A DNA stretch of 63,483 nucleotides from Deinococci bacterium. GTDB lineage: Bacteria > Deinococcota > Deinococci > Deinococcales > Trueperaceae. Shown here piece after piece: positions 16,390 through 24,534 of this stretch. Numbering within the stretch: the first letter of the stretch is position 1; every line of letters starts with the position of its first letter. The position numbers and the translations under genes are program-made. The notes under the pieces were generated by a model. It was not told the DNA's origin. It did no database searches and was given only the letters and a program-made list of their open reading frames with translations. The stretch is taken from assembly GCA_030149325.1 (NCBI GenBank), contig JASBRS010000019.1, forward strand, positions 1-63,483, read 5' to 3'.

Positions 16390-16827
16390 ATGGCCCTCGT
16401 ACGCAACGCCCGTACCCTGCCGGTGAGGCGCTTCGCCATCGATCCCTTCGAGGAGTTCGACCGGATGCTGGGTGAGTTCGCCGGCCCCCTGCAAGGCCGC
16501 ACGGAGTGGATGAGCTACCCGATCGACCTCTACGAGACCGACAACGACCTGGTGCTGGAGATGGCTGTCCCCGGCGTCCGCACCGAGGACCTCGACATCA
16601 GCATCGAGGGCCGTCAGCTCAGCGTCCGGGGTCACCTCCCCGAGTCCGAGGAGAACGGCCGGCGCTACTGGCTGCAGAGCATCCCGCGGGGCGACGTCAG
16701 CCGCACCGTCAAGCTCCCCGCCGCCGTCGAGGTCGACCGCATCCGTGCACACGTGGCCGACGGCATGCTGGTGCTCACCATGCCCAAGCTGGCGGAGTCG
16801 AAGGTCCACAAGATCACCATCGAGTGA
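16390..16827 (+). CDS. Small heat shock protein Hsp20
   Basis: A 145-residue alpha-crystallin chaperone that holds unfolding proteins. The N-terminal arm (FAIDPFEEFDRMLGEF) precedes the crystallin domain starting near PIDLYETDNDLVLEMAVPGV; the A-x-x-x-G-V-L-like strand appears as VADGMLVLTMPK; and the C-terminal I-x-I tail is KITIE. AAGGAGGAG lies eight to nine bases before the chosen ATG. A strong promoter, a structured leader and a perfect terminator make this a self-contained transcription unit. Confidence 0.95.
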   Translation: MALVRNARTLPVRRFAIDPFEEFDRMLGEFAGPLQGRTEWMSYPIDLYETDNDLVLEMAVPGVRTEDLDISIEGRQLSVRGHLPESEENGRRYWLQSIPRGDVSRTVKLPAAVEVDRIRAHVADGMLVLTMPKLAESKVHKITIE

Positions 16828-16864
16828 CGCCGCTTCGCGGCACGGCGCGCGAGGCCGCGCGCCC

Positions 16865-16895
16865 GGGGCACCCCGCCGACGAGGCGGGGTGCCCC
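16865..16895 (+). terminator. Terminator hairpin after hsp20
   Basis: GGGGCACCCCGCC pairs perfectly with GGCGGGGTGCCCC around a five-base loop, followed by a weak T-containing stretch. Confidence 0.8.
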
Positions 16896-16953
16896 GCTTC
16901 GTTCCCGTGCCCGCTCACGTGGGGCGCCATCGATGCGCCGGCCGGCGCCGGAG

Positions 16954-16959
16954 TATGGT
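16954..16959 (+). promoter_or_regulatory. Leaderless-type -10 box of the MATE gene
   Basis: TATGGT, eight bases before the ATG at 16968. Confidence 0.45.
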
Positions 16960-16967
16960 GAGCCGTC

Positions 16968-18344
16968 ATGATGGCGTGGTGGCGGGAACTCGGTGGTCTG
17001 GGGCGGCTGGCGGTGCCGCTGGTGCTGGCGCAGCTCGCCCAGAACGGCATGGGCGTGGTCGACACGCTCATGGTCGCCAGGCTGGGTCCCGACGCCTTGG
17101 CCGGCATCGCCTTGGGGAACGCCACGTTCAGCTTCGTGATGATCATCGAGATGGCGGTGTTGCTGGCGGTGGGGCCGATGGTCTCGCAGGCGCACGGTGC
17201 GCGCCGCCCCGACGAGGCCGCGCGGGCCGGCCGTCAGGGGCTGTGGCTGGCGGCGGGACTGTCGCTGCCGACCCTGGTGCTGTTCCACAACGTACGTCCC
17301 CTGCTCCTCCTCGCCGGGCAGGACCCCGCCATCGCGACGTCGGCCGCCGGCTACATGCAGGCGGTGGCGTGGGGGTTGCCGTTCGTACTGGCGCTCACGG
17401 CGCTGCGGGGCTTCCTCGAAGGGCACGGCGACACCCGGCCCATCCTGGTGGTGGCCGCCCTGGGCGTGGGGCTCAACGTGGTCGCCAACGACCTGCTGAT
17501 GTACGGCCGTTGGGGATTGCCGCGTCTCGGGCTGATGGGCACGGGGTATGCCACCGCCATCGTCTACGCCGCGATGGCCGTCGCGGTCGCCGTCTACCTG
17601 CGCCTTCGCTACCGCCGCTACCGCTTGTTCGCCGGGCTGCGCCACCCCGATGCGCCGACGATGCGGGAGATCGTCCGGATCGGCTTCCCCATCGGCCTCA
17701 CGCTGGGCTTCGAGGTCGGCATGTTCATGGTCACGGCCCTGCTCATCGGGCGCTTCGGCGACGCCGCCCTCGCCGGCCATCAGATCGCCCTGCAGACCGC
17801 GTCCACCACCTTCATGGTGCCCCTCGGCATCGGCACCGCGGCCGGCATCCGCGTCGGTCAGGCGGCGGGGAGGGGAGATCCCGTCGGGATCGCCCGGGGG
17901 GGAACGGTCGGCATCGTCCTGAGCGCGCTGTTCATGTTCGGAGCGGCGGTGACCTTCTGGTCGGTGCCGGACGCCGTCATCGGGCTGTACCTGAACGTCG
18001 GCGACCCCGCCAACGCCGAGGTCGTGCGCTTCGCTCGCACCTTCCTGTTCGTCGCGGGAGCGTTCCAGGTCTTCGACGGCATCCAGGTCTCCGCCTCGGG
18101 TGCGCTGCGCGGCCTCAAGGACACCCGGCGCCCCATGCTGCTGACCCTGGTGGCGTACTGGCTGGTGGCCGTCCCGCTGGGGGCCTGGCTCGCCTTCGCT
18201 GCGGGGATCGGTCCGGTCGGGCTGTGGTACGGCCTGGTCGCGGGCCTGGCGATCGCGGCCGTGCTCCTCGCGGCCCGCTTCTTCCGTTCCCGGCGCGCCG
18301 CCGCGCCGGCCGTGGCGCTGCCGGGCGGCAGCGAGCTGCGGTAG
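16968..18344 (+). CDS. MATE family efflux transporter (NorM-like)
   Basis: A 458-residue, twelve-helix exporter of the MATE family, which drives drugs or cationic compounds out using Na+ or H+. Typical features are LAVPLVLAQLAQNGMGVVDT in helix 1, GPMVSQAHGARRPDEAARAG after helix 2, the ALRGFLEGHGDT loop, and the repeat-half equivalent AGHQIALQTASTTFMVPLG. Two ATGs are adjacent; the first is used because of the -10 spacing. Substrate is unknown. Confidence 0.93.
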   Translation: MMAWWRELGGLGRLAVPLVLAQLAQNGMGVVDTLMVARLGPDALAGIALGNATFSFVMIIEMAVLLAVGPMVSQAHGARRPDEAARAGRQGLWLAAGLSLPTLVLFHNVRPLLLLAGQDPAIATSAAGYMQAVAWGLPFVLALTALRGFLEGHGDTRPILVVAALGVGLNVVANDLLMYGRWGLPRLGLMGTGYATAIVYAAMAVAVAVYLRLRYRRYRLFAGLRHPDAPTMREIVRIGFPIGLTLGFEVGMFMVTALLIGRFGDAALAGHQIALQTASTTFMVPLGIGTAAGIRVGQAAGRGDPVGIARGGTVGIVLSALFMFGAAVTFWSVPDAVIGLYLNVGDPANAEVVRFARTFLFVAGAFQVFDGIQVSASGALRGLKDTRRPMLLTLVAYWLVAVPLGAWLAFAAGIGPVGLWYGLVAGLAIAAVLLAARFFRSRRAAAPAVALPGGSELR

Positions 18345-18415
18345 ACTGGGGCCTCCATCGCCCCGCCCCGCCACGGACCTGCCGGTCCGGCGGCGAAGGC
18401 GGGTCGCGGCGTCCT

Positions 18416-18886
18416 ATGCGCATCCCAGGTCTACGACACTACCTCGAGGCCCCCGAGTTGGGGCGAGCGCAGGCGGCGCTGGTGCTGCGCGGCGTGTTCG
18501 CGGCCATGTTCCTGGCGCAGCTCGCCGTCGCCCTGGTGCTGGCGGTGGCGATGCGTGTCATCGACCCGGTGACCACCCGCCCCAGTCCGCTGCTGGGGTG
18601 GGTGCTGGTGGCCATCTCGGTGCTGGAGCTGCCGTTGGGCTGGGCGCTGGCGAGCGTCGCAGGCCGCGGCCCCGACCGCCGTCGCGCGCTGTCGGCGGTG
18701 TTGCTGAGCGCGGTGGTGCTCTCCACCCCCGCCTGGTTCGCCGCCCTGGCGCTGGCGACGGGCCAGCGTGGGCTGCCGGTGGCGGTGCTCTGGGGGGTGC
18801 TGGCGGTGTACTACGCCACCGGGGTGGCGTTCGCCGGCCGCTTCGCGAGCCGCGCCGCGCAGGCACCGCCGCTCCCGTCGGACTGA
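18416..18886 (+). CDS. Four-helix membrane protein, unknown
   Basis: A 156-residue protein with an amphipathic N-terminus (MRIPGLRHYLEAPELGRAQ) and about four hydrophobic segments (near 25-48, 62-80, 94-112, 120-140). I recognise no family. It starts 71 bp after the MATE gene and may be co-transcribed with it; a TAGACT box overlapping the MATE stop (18342-18347) could also drive it. Ends 4 bp from the convergent lrp stop. Codon use is like its neighbours. Confidence 0.7.
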   Translation: MRIPGLRHYLEAPELGRAQAALVLRGVFAAMFLAQLAVALVLAVAMRVIDPVTTRPSPLLGWVLVAISVLELPLGWALASVAGRGPDRRRALSAVLLSAVVLSTPAWFAALALATGQRGLPVAVLWGVLAVYYATGVAFAGRFASRAAQAPPLPSD

Positions 18887-18890
18887 AGCC

Positions 18891-19406
18891 TCAGCCCCTT
18901 CCCTCCGACGCCGCCCCGGCCCGATCGGCCTCCGCCTCGCGCTCGCTCTGCGCGAACCACTCGCGCCAGTCCCACGAGCTCTTGAGGACCTCCGCGAGCT
19001 GGAACGTCTCCGTGCTGGTGATGTCGGGGCAACGTTCGGGGAGCTCCTCGCTGACGAAGGCGTGGAGCTGCTTGACGCTGCTGTGCAGGGTCTGGATCAC
19101 GATGTCGGCCTGACCGAACGAGGTACCCACGAAGCGGACGTGCGGGAGCTTCGCCAGGGTGGCCGCGGTGCGGGTGACGGTGCCGGGGCGCGCCCGGATG
19201 AGGATGATGGCGGCGACCTCCACGCCCAGTTGGAGTGGATCTCCGACGGCGGTGATGTGGATGAGCCGGTTCTCCTGCAGGCGCGCCACCCTCGAGCGGA
19301 TGGTGCTCTCCGCGATGCCCAGATCCCGGGCGATGTCGCGGAACGGGCGGCGGCCGTCGTCCTCCAGGGCGATGATGATCGCCTTGTCCAGTTCGTCGAG
19401 CTGCAT
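18891..19406 (-). CDS. Lrp/AsnC family transcriptional regulator
   Basis: A 171-residue regulator: an N-terminal winged HTH (LDELDKAIIIALEDDGRRPF, then RDIARDLGIAESTIRSRVAR) and a C-terminal RAM ligand-binding domain (about 65-145). Lrp-type proteins sense amino acids or similar metabolites. It is divergent from a peptide ABC transporter operon, 270 bp away, which it may control. The start at 19406 sits behind GGGAGG; an ATG 14 codons upstream is possible. A good promoter, TTGCCA-17-TATGCT, is upstream. Confidence 0.92.
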   Translation of the reverse strand: MQLDELDKAIIIALEDDGRRPFRDIARDLGIAESTIRSRVARLQENRLIHITAVGDPLQLGVEVAAIILIRARPGTVTRTAATLAKLPHVRFVGTSFGQADIVIQTLHSSVKQLHAFVSEELPERCPDITSTETFQLAEVLKSSWDWREWFAQSEREAEADRAGAASEGRG

Positions 19407-19450
19407 GCCGCCTCCCATGCGCAGCGTCCCCTCGATTCCACGTCGCAATC

Positions 19451-19479
19451 AGCATAACGGCATCCTACGTGCTTGGCAA
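19451..19479 (-). promoter_or_regulatory. Promoter of the lrp gene
   Basis: TTGCCA (19474-19479), 17-base spacer, TATGCT (19451-19456) on the minus strand, 45 bases before the chosen ATG. It lies back to back with the TATAAT of the divergent operon. Confidence 0.7.
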
Positions 19480-19502
19480 TGCGCAACCGAGCGACGATTC
19501 TG

Positions 19503-19508
19503 TATAAT
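19503..19508 (+). promoter_or_regulatory. Perfect -10 box of the peptide ABC operon
   Basis: TATAAT; no good -35 is found at 16-18 bases, which suggests activator dependence. The leader to the GTG at 19677 would be about 160 nt. Confidence 0.55.
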
Positions 19509-19676
19509 CATGCGCAAGACGCGACGCCTACCGGCGAGGGCGGACGCCCCCGCAACGGACCGTCGAGGCTACCCCATCGCGGAGGGAGGCTGCGATCCGC
19601 ATCGTCTTCGAGGGGCGAAGAGAGTCGACACGCTCGGTACAGACGCCACGCTAGGTGGTGGGAGAGGGAGTCGTCC

Positions 19677-21464
19677 GTGGGTAAGGACCCGAACGACACG
19701 GACGCCGCGAAGCGGCGGACGCTGGAACGTGAGATCGAAGAGGCCAAGGAGTTCGACCCCGAGGATCCGCTGTTCGGACTGACCGTCGAGGAGCTCAGCG
19801 GGCCGCGGCTCAGTCGCCGCGCGGTGCTGCGGCTGATGGCCGCCGCCGGCGCGCTCTCGGCGTTGCGCTTCGCGCCGGGCCTGGGCGACGTCGCCTACGC
19901 TCAGGGAACCGCCGGCGGCCACCTCAAGGCCGGATGGGCCGGCACCGGCGAGATCCAGACGCTCGATCCGGCGCAGATCAACCAGGTGCTGGAGTTCCAG
20001 ATCGCCTCCAACGTCCTCAGCGGGCTGACCCACATCAACCCGAAGCTGGTGGCGGAGGGCGACCTCGCCGAGACCTGGACGGTGACGCCCGACGGCCTGC
20101 ACTACACCTTCAAGCTGCGGCAGGGGGTCACCTTCCACAACGGGGATCCCTTCACCGCCGACGATGTGCTGTACACCTTCAACCGTTCCAAGAACCCCGA
20201 CCTGTCGATCCAGTCGAGCGTGCTGGCGGGTGTCGACAACGTGGTGAAGGTCGACGACCACACCGTTCGCTTCGACCTGAAAGCGCCGCAGGCATCGTTC
20301 CTGGTCAAGGTGCTCGAGCGCTCCAGCGGCCGCGCCATGGCGATCGTCAACAAGCGGGCCATCGAGGAGATGGGAGCCAGCGCCTACGGCCTCATGCCGG
20401 TGGGCACCGGGCCGTTCAAGGTCACCGCCCACCAGCTCGGACAGGGCGTGGAGCTCGAGAAGTTCGCCGACTACTACGACCCCTCGCGCCCGAAGCTCGA
20501 CAAGGTCACCATCACGCCCATCGTGGAGCCCGAGCCGCTGGCCGCCGCCATCGAGGCCGGCGACATCCAGATCATCGGGGGCAACCCGCCGGCCGCGGAG
20601 CTGATCGACCGTTTCGTCGCCAACCCCGACCTGGTGGTCAGCCAGATCCCGGGCCCCGGCTTCCAGTCGCTGTGGCTCAACCCCTGGAAGGACCCGATGC
20701 GGGTCCCCGACTTCGACAAGCCCTTCTCGGAGCTGGTCAAGGAGAAGGGGTTCATGGTGCGCCTGGCCATCGCCAAGGCCTTCGACCGCGCCGACCTCAT
20801 CAAGCGCGCGCTGTTCGGCCGCGGCGTCCCCGCGTTCGGGAGCATCAACCCGGCCATGGGCTACTTCTACGACGATGCCATCGACGGCACCAGCGAGCAG
20901 CGCTTCGACGTGGCTGCGGCCCAGAAGCTGCTGGCCGACGCCGGCTTCCCGGGCGGCAAGGGCTTCCCGACCATGAAGCTGACGATCACCCCGGCCGGGC
21001 GCCGCGAGGGCCAGATCATCGCCGACATCCTCAAGCGCAACCTGGGCATCACCGTCGAGCTGGACGCCAAGGACTTCCCCGTGCTGATCGAGGAGTTCGA
21101 CGCCAACAACTACGACATGCTGCGCGTCGGCTCGGGCGGCGACTACGACCCGGACGACGGGCTGGTCGACTGGATGCTGACGACCTCGAAGTTCAACGGT
21201 CCCAAGCGCGACAAGGCGACCGAGGCGTTCGGCTACTTCTCCGACAAGGAGGTCGACAGCCTCACCGCGCAGGAACGGGTGGAACCCGATCTCGCCAAGC
21301 GCAAGGCGCTGGTCCAGCAGGCCAACAAGATCACCTCCGACAAGGTGGCGTCGGCGTTCCTTTACCACCCGCTGGACATCCTGGTGTACCGCAAGGAGAT
21401 CGTCTACCCGGCCGAGAGCCGCATCCCCGGACTCGTCGACCTGGACCGCGTCAGCTTCGCCTAG
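19677..21464 (+). CDS. Peptide-type ABC transporter solute-binding protein (family 5)
   Basis: A 595-residue extracytoplasmic binding protein of the DppA/OppA class. A charged N-terminal arm of about 40 residues precedes a twin-arginine signal (LSRRAVLRLMAAAGALSAL) with cleavage near AYAQ. Family segments include EIQTLDPAQ, LAETWTVTPDGLHYTFKLR and VTFHNGDPFTADDVLYTF. GTG at 19677 is chosen because GGAGAGGGAG precedes it; the frame is open further upstream but lacks a site. First gene of an operon with two permeases; ligand could be peptides or other compounds (nickel, sugars). Confidence 0.93.
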   Translation: MGKDPNDTDAAKRRTLEREIEEAKEFDPEDPLFGLTVEELSGPRLSRRAVLRLMAAAGALSALRFAPGLGDVAYAQGTAGGHLKAGWAGTGEIQTLDPAQINQVLEFQIASNVLSGLTHINPKLVAEGDLAETWTVTPDGLHYTFKLRQGVTFHNGDPFTADDVLYTFNRSKNPDLSIQSSVLAGVDNVVKVDDHTVRFDLKAPQASFLVKVLERSSGRAMAIVNKRAIEEMGASAYGLMPVGTGPFKVTAHQLGQGVELEKFADYYDPSRPKLDKVTITPIVEPEPLAAAIEAGDIQIIGGNPPAAELIDRFVANPDLVVSQIPGPGFQSLWLNPWKDPMRVPDFDKPFSELVKEKGFMVRLAIAKAFDRADLIKRALFGRGVPAFGSINPAMGYFYDDAIDGTSEQRFDVAAAQKLLADAGFPGGKGFPTMKLTITPAGRREGQIIADILKRNLGITVELDAKDFPVLIEEFDANNYDMLRVGSGGDYDPDDGLVDWMLTTSKFNGPKRDKATEAFGYFSDKEVDSLTAQERVEPDLAKRKALVQQANKITSDKVASAFLYHPLDILVYRKEIVYPAESRIPGLVDLDRVSFA

Positions 21465-21550
21465 CCCGCCTGGGCTCTCGCATCCGCTGCCGAGCTGCAG
21501 AGGGCTCGGCGGCGGATCGAGCGCCGGCTTCCGAGCGTGAGGAATCTTCG

Positions 21551-22498
21551 TTGACCAGCTATCTTCTCAAGCGCGTGCTGGGTGCGATCGTCGTGATGTG
21601 GGCGGTCGCCACGCTGGTGTTCTTCATGCTGCGCGCGGTGCCCGGCGACCCGCTGCAGGCCATGCTCTTCGATATCGGCGACCCCCACGCCGCCGACGTG
21701 TTGCGCCACAAGTACGGGCTCGATCGGCCCGTGTACGTGCAGTACGCCCTGTGGATGTGGAACGTGGCGCACGGTGATCTGGGGGCGTCGATCTACGGCA
21801 GCCGCGTGCCCGTGACCCAGATCATCGCCGAGGCCTTCCCCCGCACCATGGCGCTGGCGCTGTTCGCGTTCGTCATCGCCATGGCGATCGCGGTGCCGGC
21901 CGGCATCGTCTCGGCCGTGCGCAAGAACACGCCGCTCGACCACGGTTTCACCTTCCTGGCCTTCCTGGGCCTGTCGATGCCCGACTTCTGGCTCGGTATC
22001 GTGCTCATCATCGTCTTCGCCGTGAAGCTGCACTGGCTGCCCGCCATCGGCTTCGCCCCGTTGAGTCAGGGGTTCGGCCCCTGGGTCGAGCACCTGATCC
22101 TCCCGGCCACGGCCATCGGGACCGCCTTCTCCGCCATCCTGGCGCGCATGATCCGCTCGTCGATGCTGGAGGTGATGAAGGCCGACTTCATCACCGTGGC
22201 GCGCTCCAAGGGCCTGGTCGAGACCCGCGTGGTCCTGAAGCACGCCTTCCGCAACGCCCTCATCCCGGTGATCACGGTGGTGGGGATCGCGTTCGCGCTG
22301 CTGATGGCGGGCGCCGTGGTGGTCGAGAACGTCTTCGCCATCAAGGGCCTCGGCCGGGTGCTCATCCAGGGCATCCTCAACCGCGACTACCCGGTGGTGC
22401 AGGGCGCCATCCTGGTGGTCTCGGCCATCTTCGTGTTCATGAATCTCGTCGTGGACGTGCTCTACACCTTCATCGACCCGCGCATCCGGTTGAGGTGA
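21551..22498 (+). CDS. ABC transporter permease, DppB type
   Basis: A 315-residue inner-membrane permease with the N-terminal SYLLKRVLGAIVVMWAVATL helix, the AVPGDPLQ motif typical of DppB/OppB, six hydrophobic segments and the EAA loop VARSKGLVETRVVLKHAFRN. The start is TTG at 21551 behind GAGGA; no ATG or GTG fits the conserved N-terminus. Forms a heteromer with the following DppC-type permease. Confidence 0.93.
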   Translation: MTSYLLKRVLGAIVVMWAVATLVFFMLRAVPGDPLQAMLFDIGDPHAADVLRHKYGLDRPVYVQYALWMWNVAHGDLGASIYGSRVPVTQIIAEAFPRTMALALFAFVIAMAIAVPAGIVSAVRKNTPLDHGFTFLAFLGLSMPDFWLGIVLIIVFAVKLHWLPAIGFAPLSQGFGPWVEHLILPATAIGTAFSAILARMIRSSMLEVMKADFITVARSKGLVETRVVLKHAFRNALIPVITVVGIAFALLMAGAVVVENVFAIKGLGRVLIQGILNRDYPVVQGAILVVSAIFVFMNLVVDVLYTFIDPRIRLR

Positions 22499-22503
22499 GG
22501 ACG

Positions 22504-23406
22504 ATGACCGATCCCCTTCCCCTCCTCGAACCCGGCGTACCCGTCGCCCAAGCACGCCGCAAGCGCGCGCGATGGTTGAAGCTGCTGCTGGCCGACCGGC
22601 GCGCCTCGATCTCGCTGGTGGTGCTGGTGGTGCTCGTCGGGGCGGCCGTGTTCGCCCCCTACGTGTCGCCGGCGCAGCCCGACGCCATGGCCTTCGACAT
22701 GCTGACGCCCCCGAGCTGGGCCCACCCCTTCGGCACCGACGACCTCGGGCGCGACCTGCTGAGCCGCGTCATCTTCGGCGCGCGCATCTCCATCTTCGTC
22801 GGCATCGTGACGGTGGTGTCGTCGATGCTGATCGGGGTGCTGATGGGTCTGCTCGCCGGCTACTACGGCGGCTGGCTGGACACCGTCATCATGCGCTACA
22901 TCGACCTGCAGTGGGCGTTCCCCAACTTCATCATCGCGGTGTACCTGGTGGCCGTCTTCGGGGCCGGACTCTCGAACGTCATCATCGCGGTGTCGCTGGC
23001 CTTCCTCGACGACTTCGCCCGCATCGCGCGCGGCATGGTGCTGACCGTGCGCGAACGCGACTACGTGGAGGCGGCCCGGGCGTTGGGAGCGTCGGACCTG
23101 CGTCTGATGCTGCGGCACATCCTCCCCAACTCGCTGGCCCCGCTCATCGTGCAGGCCACCGTGAGCGTGTCCTACGCCATCCTGGCCGAGGCCGGCCTGA
23201 GCTTCCTGGGGCTGGGCGTGAAGGCATCGACCCCGACCTGGGGGCTCATCCTCAGCGACGGCCGCAGCTTCATCAGCCGCGCCTGGTGGCTGGGCATCTT
23301 CCCGGGCGTGGCCATCATGGTGACGGTCCTGGCCATCAACTTCTTCGGCGACTTCCTGCGCGACGTCTTCGACGTGCGCGAGGCTGCGGTGGAGGAAGGC
23401 GCCTAG
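22504..23406 (+). CDS. ABC transporter permease, DppC type
   Basis: A 300-residue permease. A cytoplasmic arm of about 30 residues with an RRKRARW-like basic run precedes helix 1; HPFGTDDLGRDLLSRVIFGA is the DppC signature; the EAA loop is EAARALGASDLRLMLRHILP. It starts 5 bp after the dppB-type stop; a GTG overlapping that stop is an alternative. No DppD/DppF ATPase gene follows, so the complex must borrow ATPases encoded elsewhere. Confidence 0.93.
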   Translation: MTDPLPLLEPGVPVAQARRKRARWLKLLLADRRASISLVVLVVLVGAAVFAPYVSPAQPDAMAFDMLTPPSWAHPFGTDDLGRDLLSRVIFGARISIFVGIVTVVSSMLIGVLMGLLAGYYGGWLDTVIMRYIDLQWAFPNFIIAVYLVAVFGAGLSNVIIAVSLAFLDDFARIARGMVLTVRERDYVEAARALGASDLRLMLRHILPNSLAPLIVQATVSVSYAILAEAGLSFLGLGVKASTPTWGLILSDGRSFISRAWWLGIFPGVAIMVTVLAINFFGDFLRDVFDVREAAVEEGA

Positions 23407-23429
23407 CCGGGGCGCCCGGGCAGGGACGG

Positions 23430-23435
23430 TAGACT
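23430..23435 (+). promoter_or_regulatory. Leaderless-type -10 box of the chromate transporter gene
   Basis: TAGACT, six bases before the ATG at 23442. Confidence 0.6.
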
Positions 23436-23441
23436 CGACGC

Positions 23442-23984
23442 ATGCAGCTCTTCCAGCTCTTCTGGTCCTTCGCCAAGGTCGGGCTCTTCGGCTTCGGGGG
23501 CGGGCCGTCGATGATCCCCCTGATCCAGGAGGAGGTCGTCGAGGTCCAGCACTGGCTCACCAAGGACGAGTTCCTCGACGCCTTCGCGTTCGGCAACTCG
23601 CTGCCGGGGCCGATCGCGACCAAGATGGCCGGCTACGTGGGCTTCAAGGTGTCGGGCTGGCCGGGGGCGGCCATGGGGCTCATCGGCGTCGCCGTACCCA
23701 CCATCATCGCCATGATCGCGCTCGGGAGCCTCTACCTTCGCTATCGCAACAGCCCCGTGTTCGAGAACTTCCTGCGCGGCGTGCGCCCGGTGGTGATCGC
23801 GCTGCTGGCGCTGGTGGTGTGGCAGTTCGCGCCGCGGGCCTTCGGCCTGCCGCCCCAGTGGCTCAAGAACTGGGCGCTGTGGCTGCTGGCGGTGGCCGCC
23901 TTCTTCCTGTCGATCCGCTACAACGTGCACCCCGCGCTGCTGATCGTGGCGGGGGGTCTGCTCGGCGTCCTCGTCATCCACTGA
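23442..23984 (+). CDS. Chromate transporter, single CHR domain
   Basis: A 180-residue short-chain CHR protein with FAKVGLFGFGGGPSMIPLI at the N-terminus and AFGNSLPGPIATKMAGYVG, the two signature segments of ChrA, plus about five to six membrane helices. Long ChrA proteins have two CHR domains; short ones normally work as pairs encoded side by side. No partner gene is adjacent here. Function could be chromate efflux or transport of another oxyanion. Confidence 0.88.
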   Translation: MQLFQLFWSFAKVGLFGFGGGPSMIPLIQEEVVEVQHWLTKDEFLDAFAFGNSLPGPIATKMAGYVGFKVSGWPGAAMGLIGVAVPTIIAMIALGSLYLRYRNSPVFENFLRGVRPVVIALLALVVWQFAPRAFGLPPQWLKNWALWLLAVAAFFLSIRYNVHPALLIVAGGLLGVLVIH

Positions 23985-24008
23985 GCGGGAGCGGCAGGCT
24001 CCGGCAGG

Positions 24009-24014
24009 TACACT
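24009..24014 (+). promoter_or_regulatory. Candidate -10 box of the PPIase gene
   Basis: TACACT, about 76 bases before the ATG at 24091. Confidence 0.4.
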
Positions 24015-24090
24015 GCCGACGCCCCCGCCGGCCCCCCGGCCGCGGGGAGGGTCCGCACGCGACGCGTTCGGGCGCCAGGGAGGGAGCCCC

Positions 24091-24534
24091 ATGAGCATCG
24101 CCAAGACCGGCGACACCGTGCGCGTGCACTACACCGGCCGCCTGGACGACGGCACCGTCTTCGATTCCTCGCACGAGCGCGAGCCGCTCGAGTTCCAGCT
24201 CGGTTCCGGTCAGGTCATCCCCGGGTTCGATCGGGCGGTCGAGGGCCTCGCGGTCGGTGAGGCCACCGAGACCCGCATCGAGGCCAGCGACGCCTACGGC
24301 GAACCTCGCGACGATCTGATCGTCCAGGTACCCCGCGACCAGGTCCCTGAGGAGCTGGGCGTCGCGCCCGGGATGCAGCTGGAGCTGCGGCAGCCCGACG
24401 GCGGCAGCATGCCGGTGACGGTCACCGCCGTCGACGAGACCAGCGTGACGCTCGACGCCAACCACCCGCTCGCGGGCAGGCCGCTGACGTTCGAGCTCGA
24501 GCTGGTGGCGATCGGCGGTACCTCCGAGGCATGA
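24091..24534 (+). CDS. FKBP-type peptidyl-prolyl isomerase, SlyD-like
   Basis: A 147-residue folding helper. The FKBP half starts DTVRVHYTGRLDDGTVFDSS and continues GSGQVIPGFDRAVEGL; the inserted IF chaperone domain covers about 70-125; and DANHPLAGRPLTFELELVAI returns to the FKBP fold. The His-rich nickel tail of E. coli SlyD is missing, so a metal role is unlikely. GGGAGGGAG precedes the ATG. The stop overlaps the next start (ATGA). Confidence 0.94.
   Translation: MSIAKTGDTVRVHYTGRLDDGTVFDSSHEREPLEFQLGSGQVIPGFDRAVEGLAVGEATETRIEASDAYGEPRDDLIVQVPRDQVPEELGVAPGMQLELRQPDGGSMPVTVTAVDETSVTLDANHPLAGRPLTFELELVAIGGTSEA

Noticed and set aside
19509-19676. Second riboswitch or T-box in the leader of the peptide ABC operon
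   Set aside because: The leader is about 160 nt, but no conserved riboswitch or T-box sequence could be recognised.
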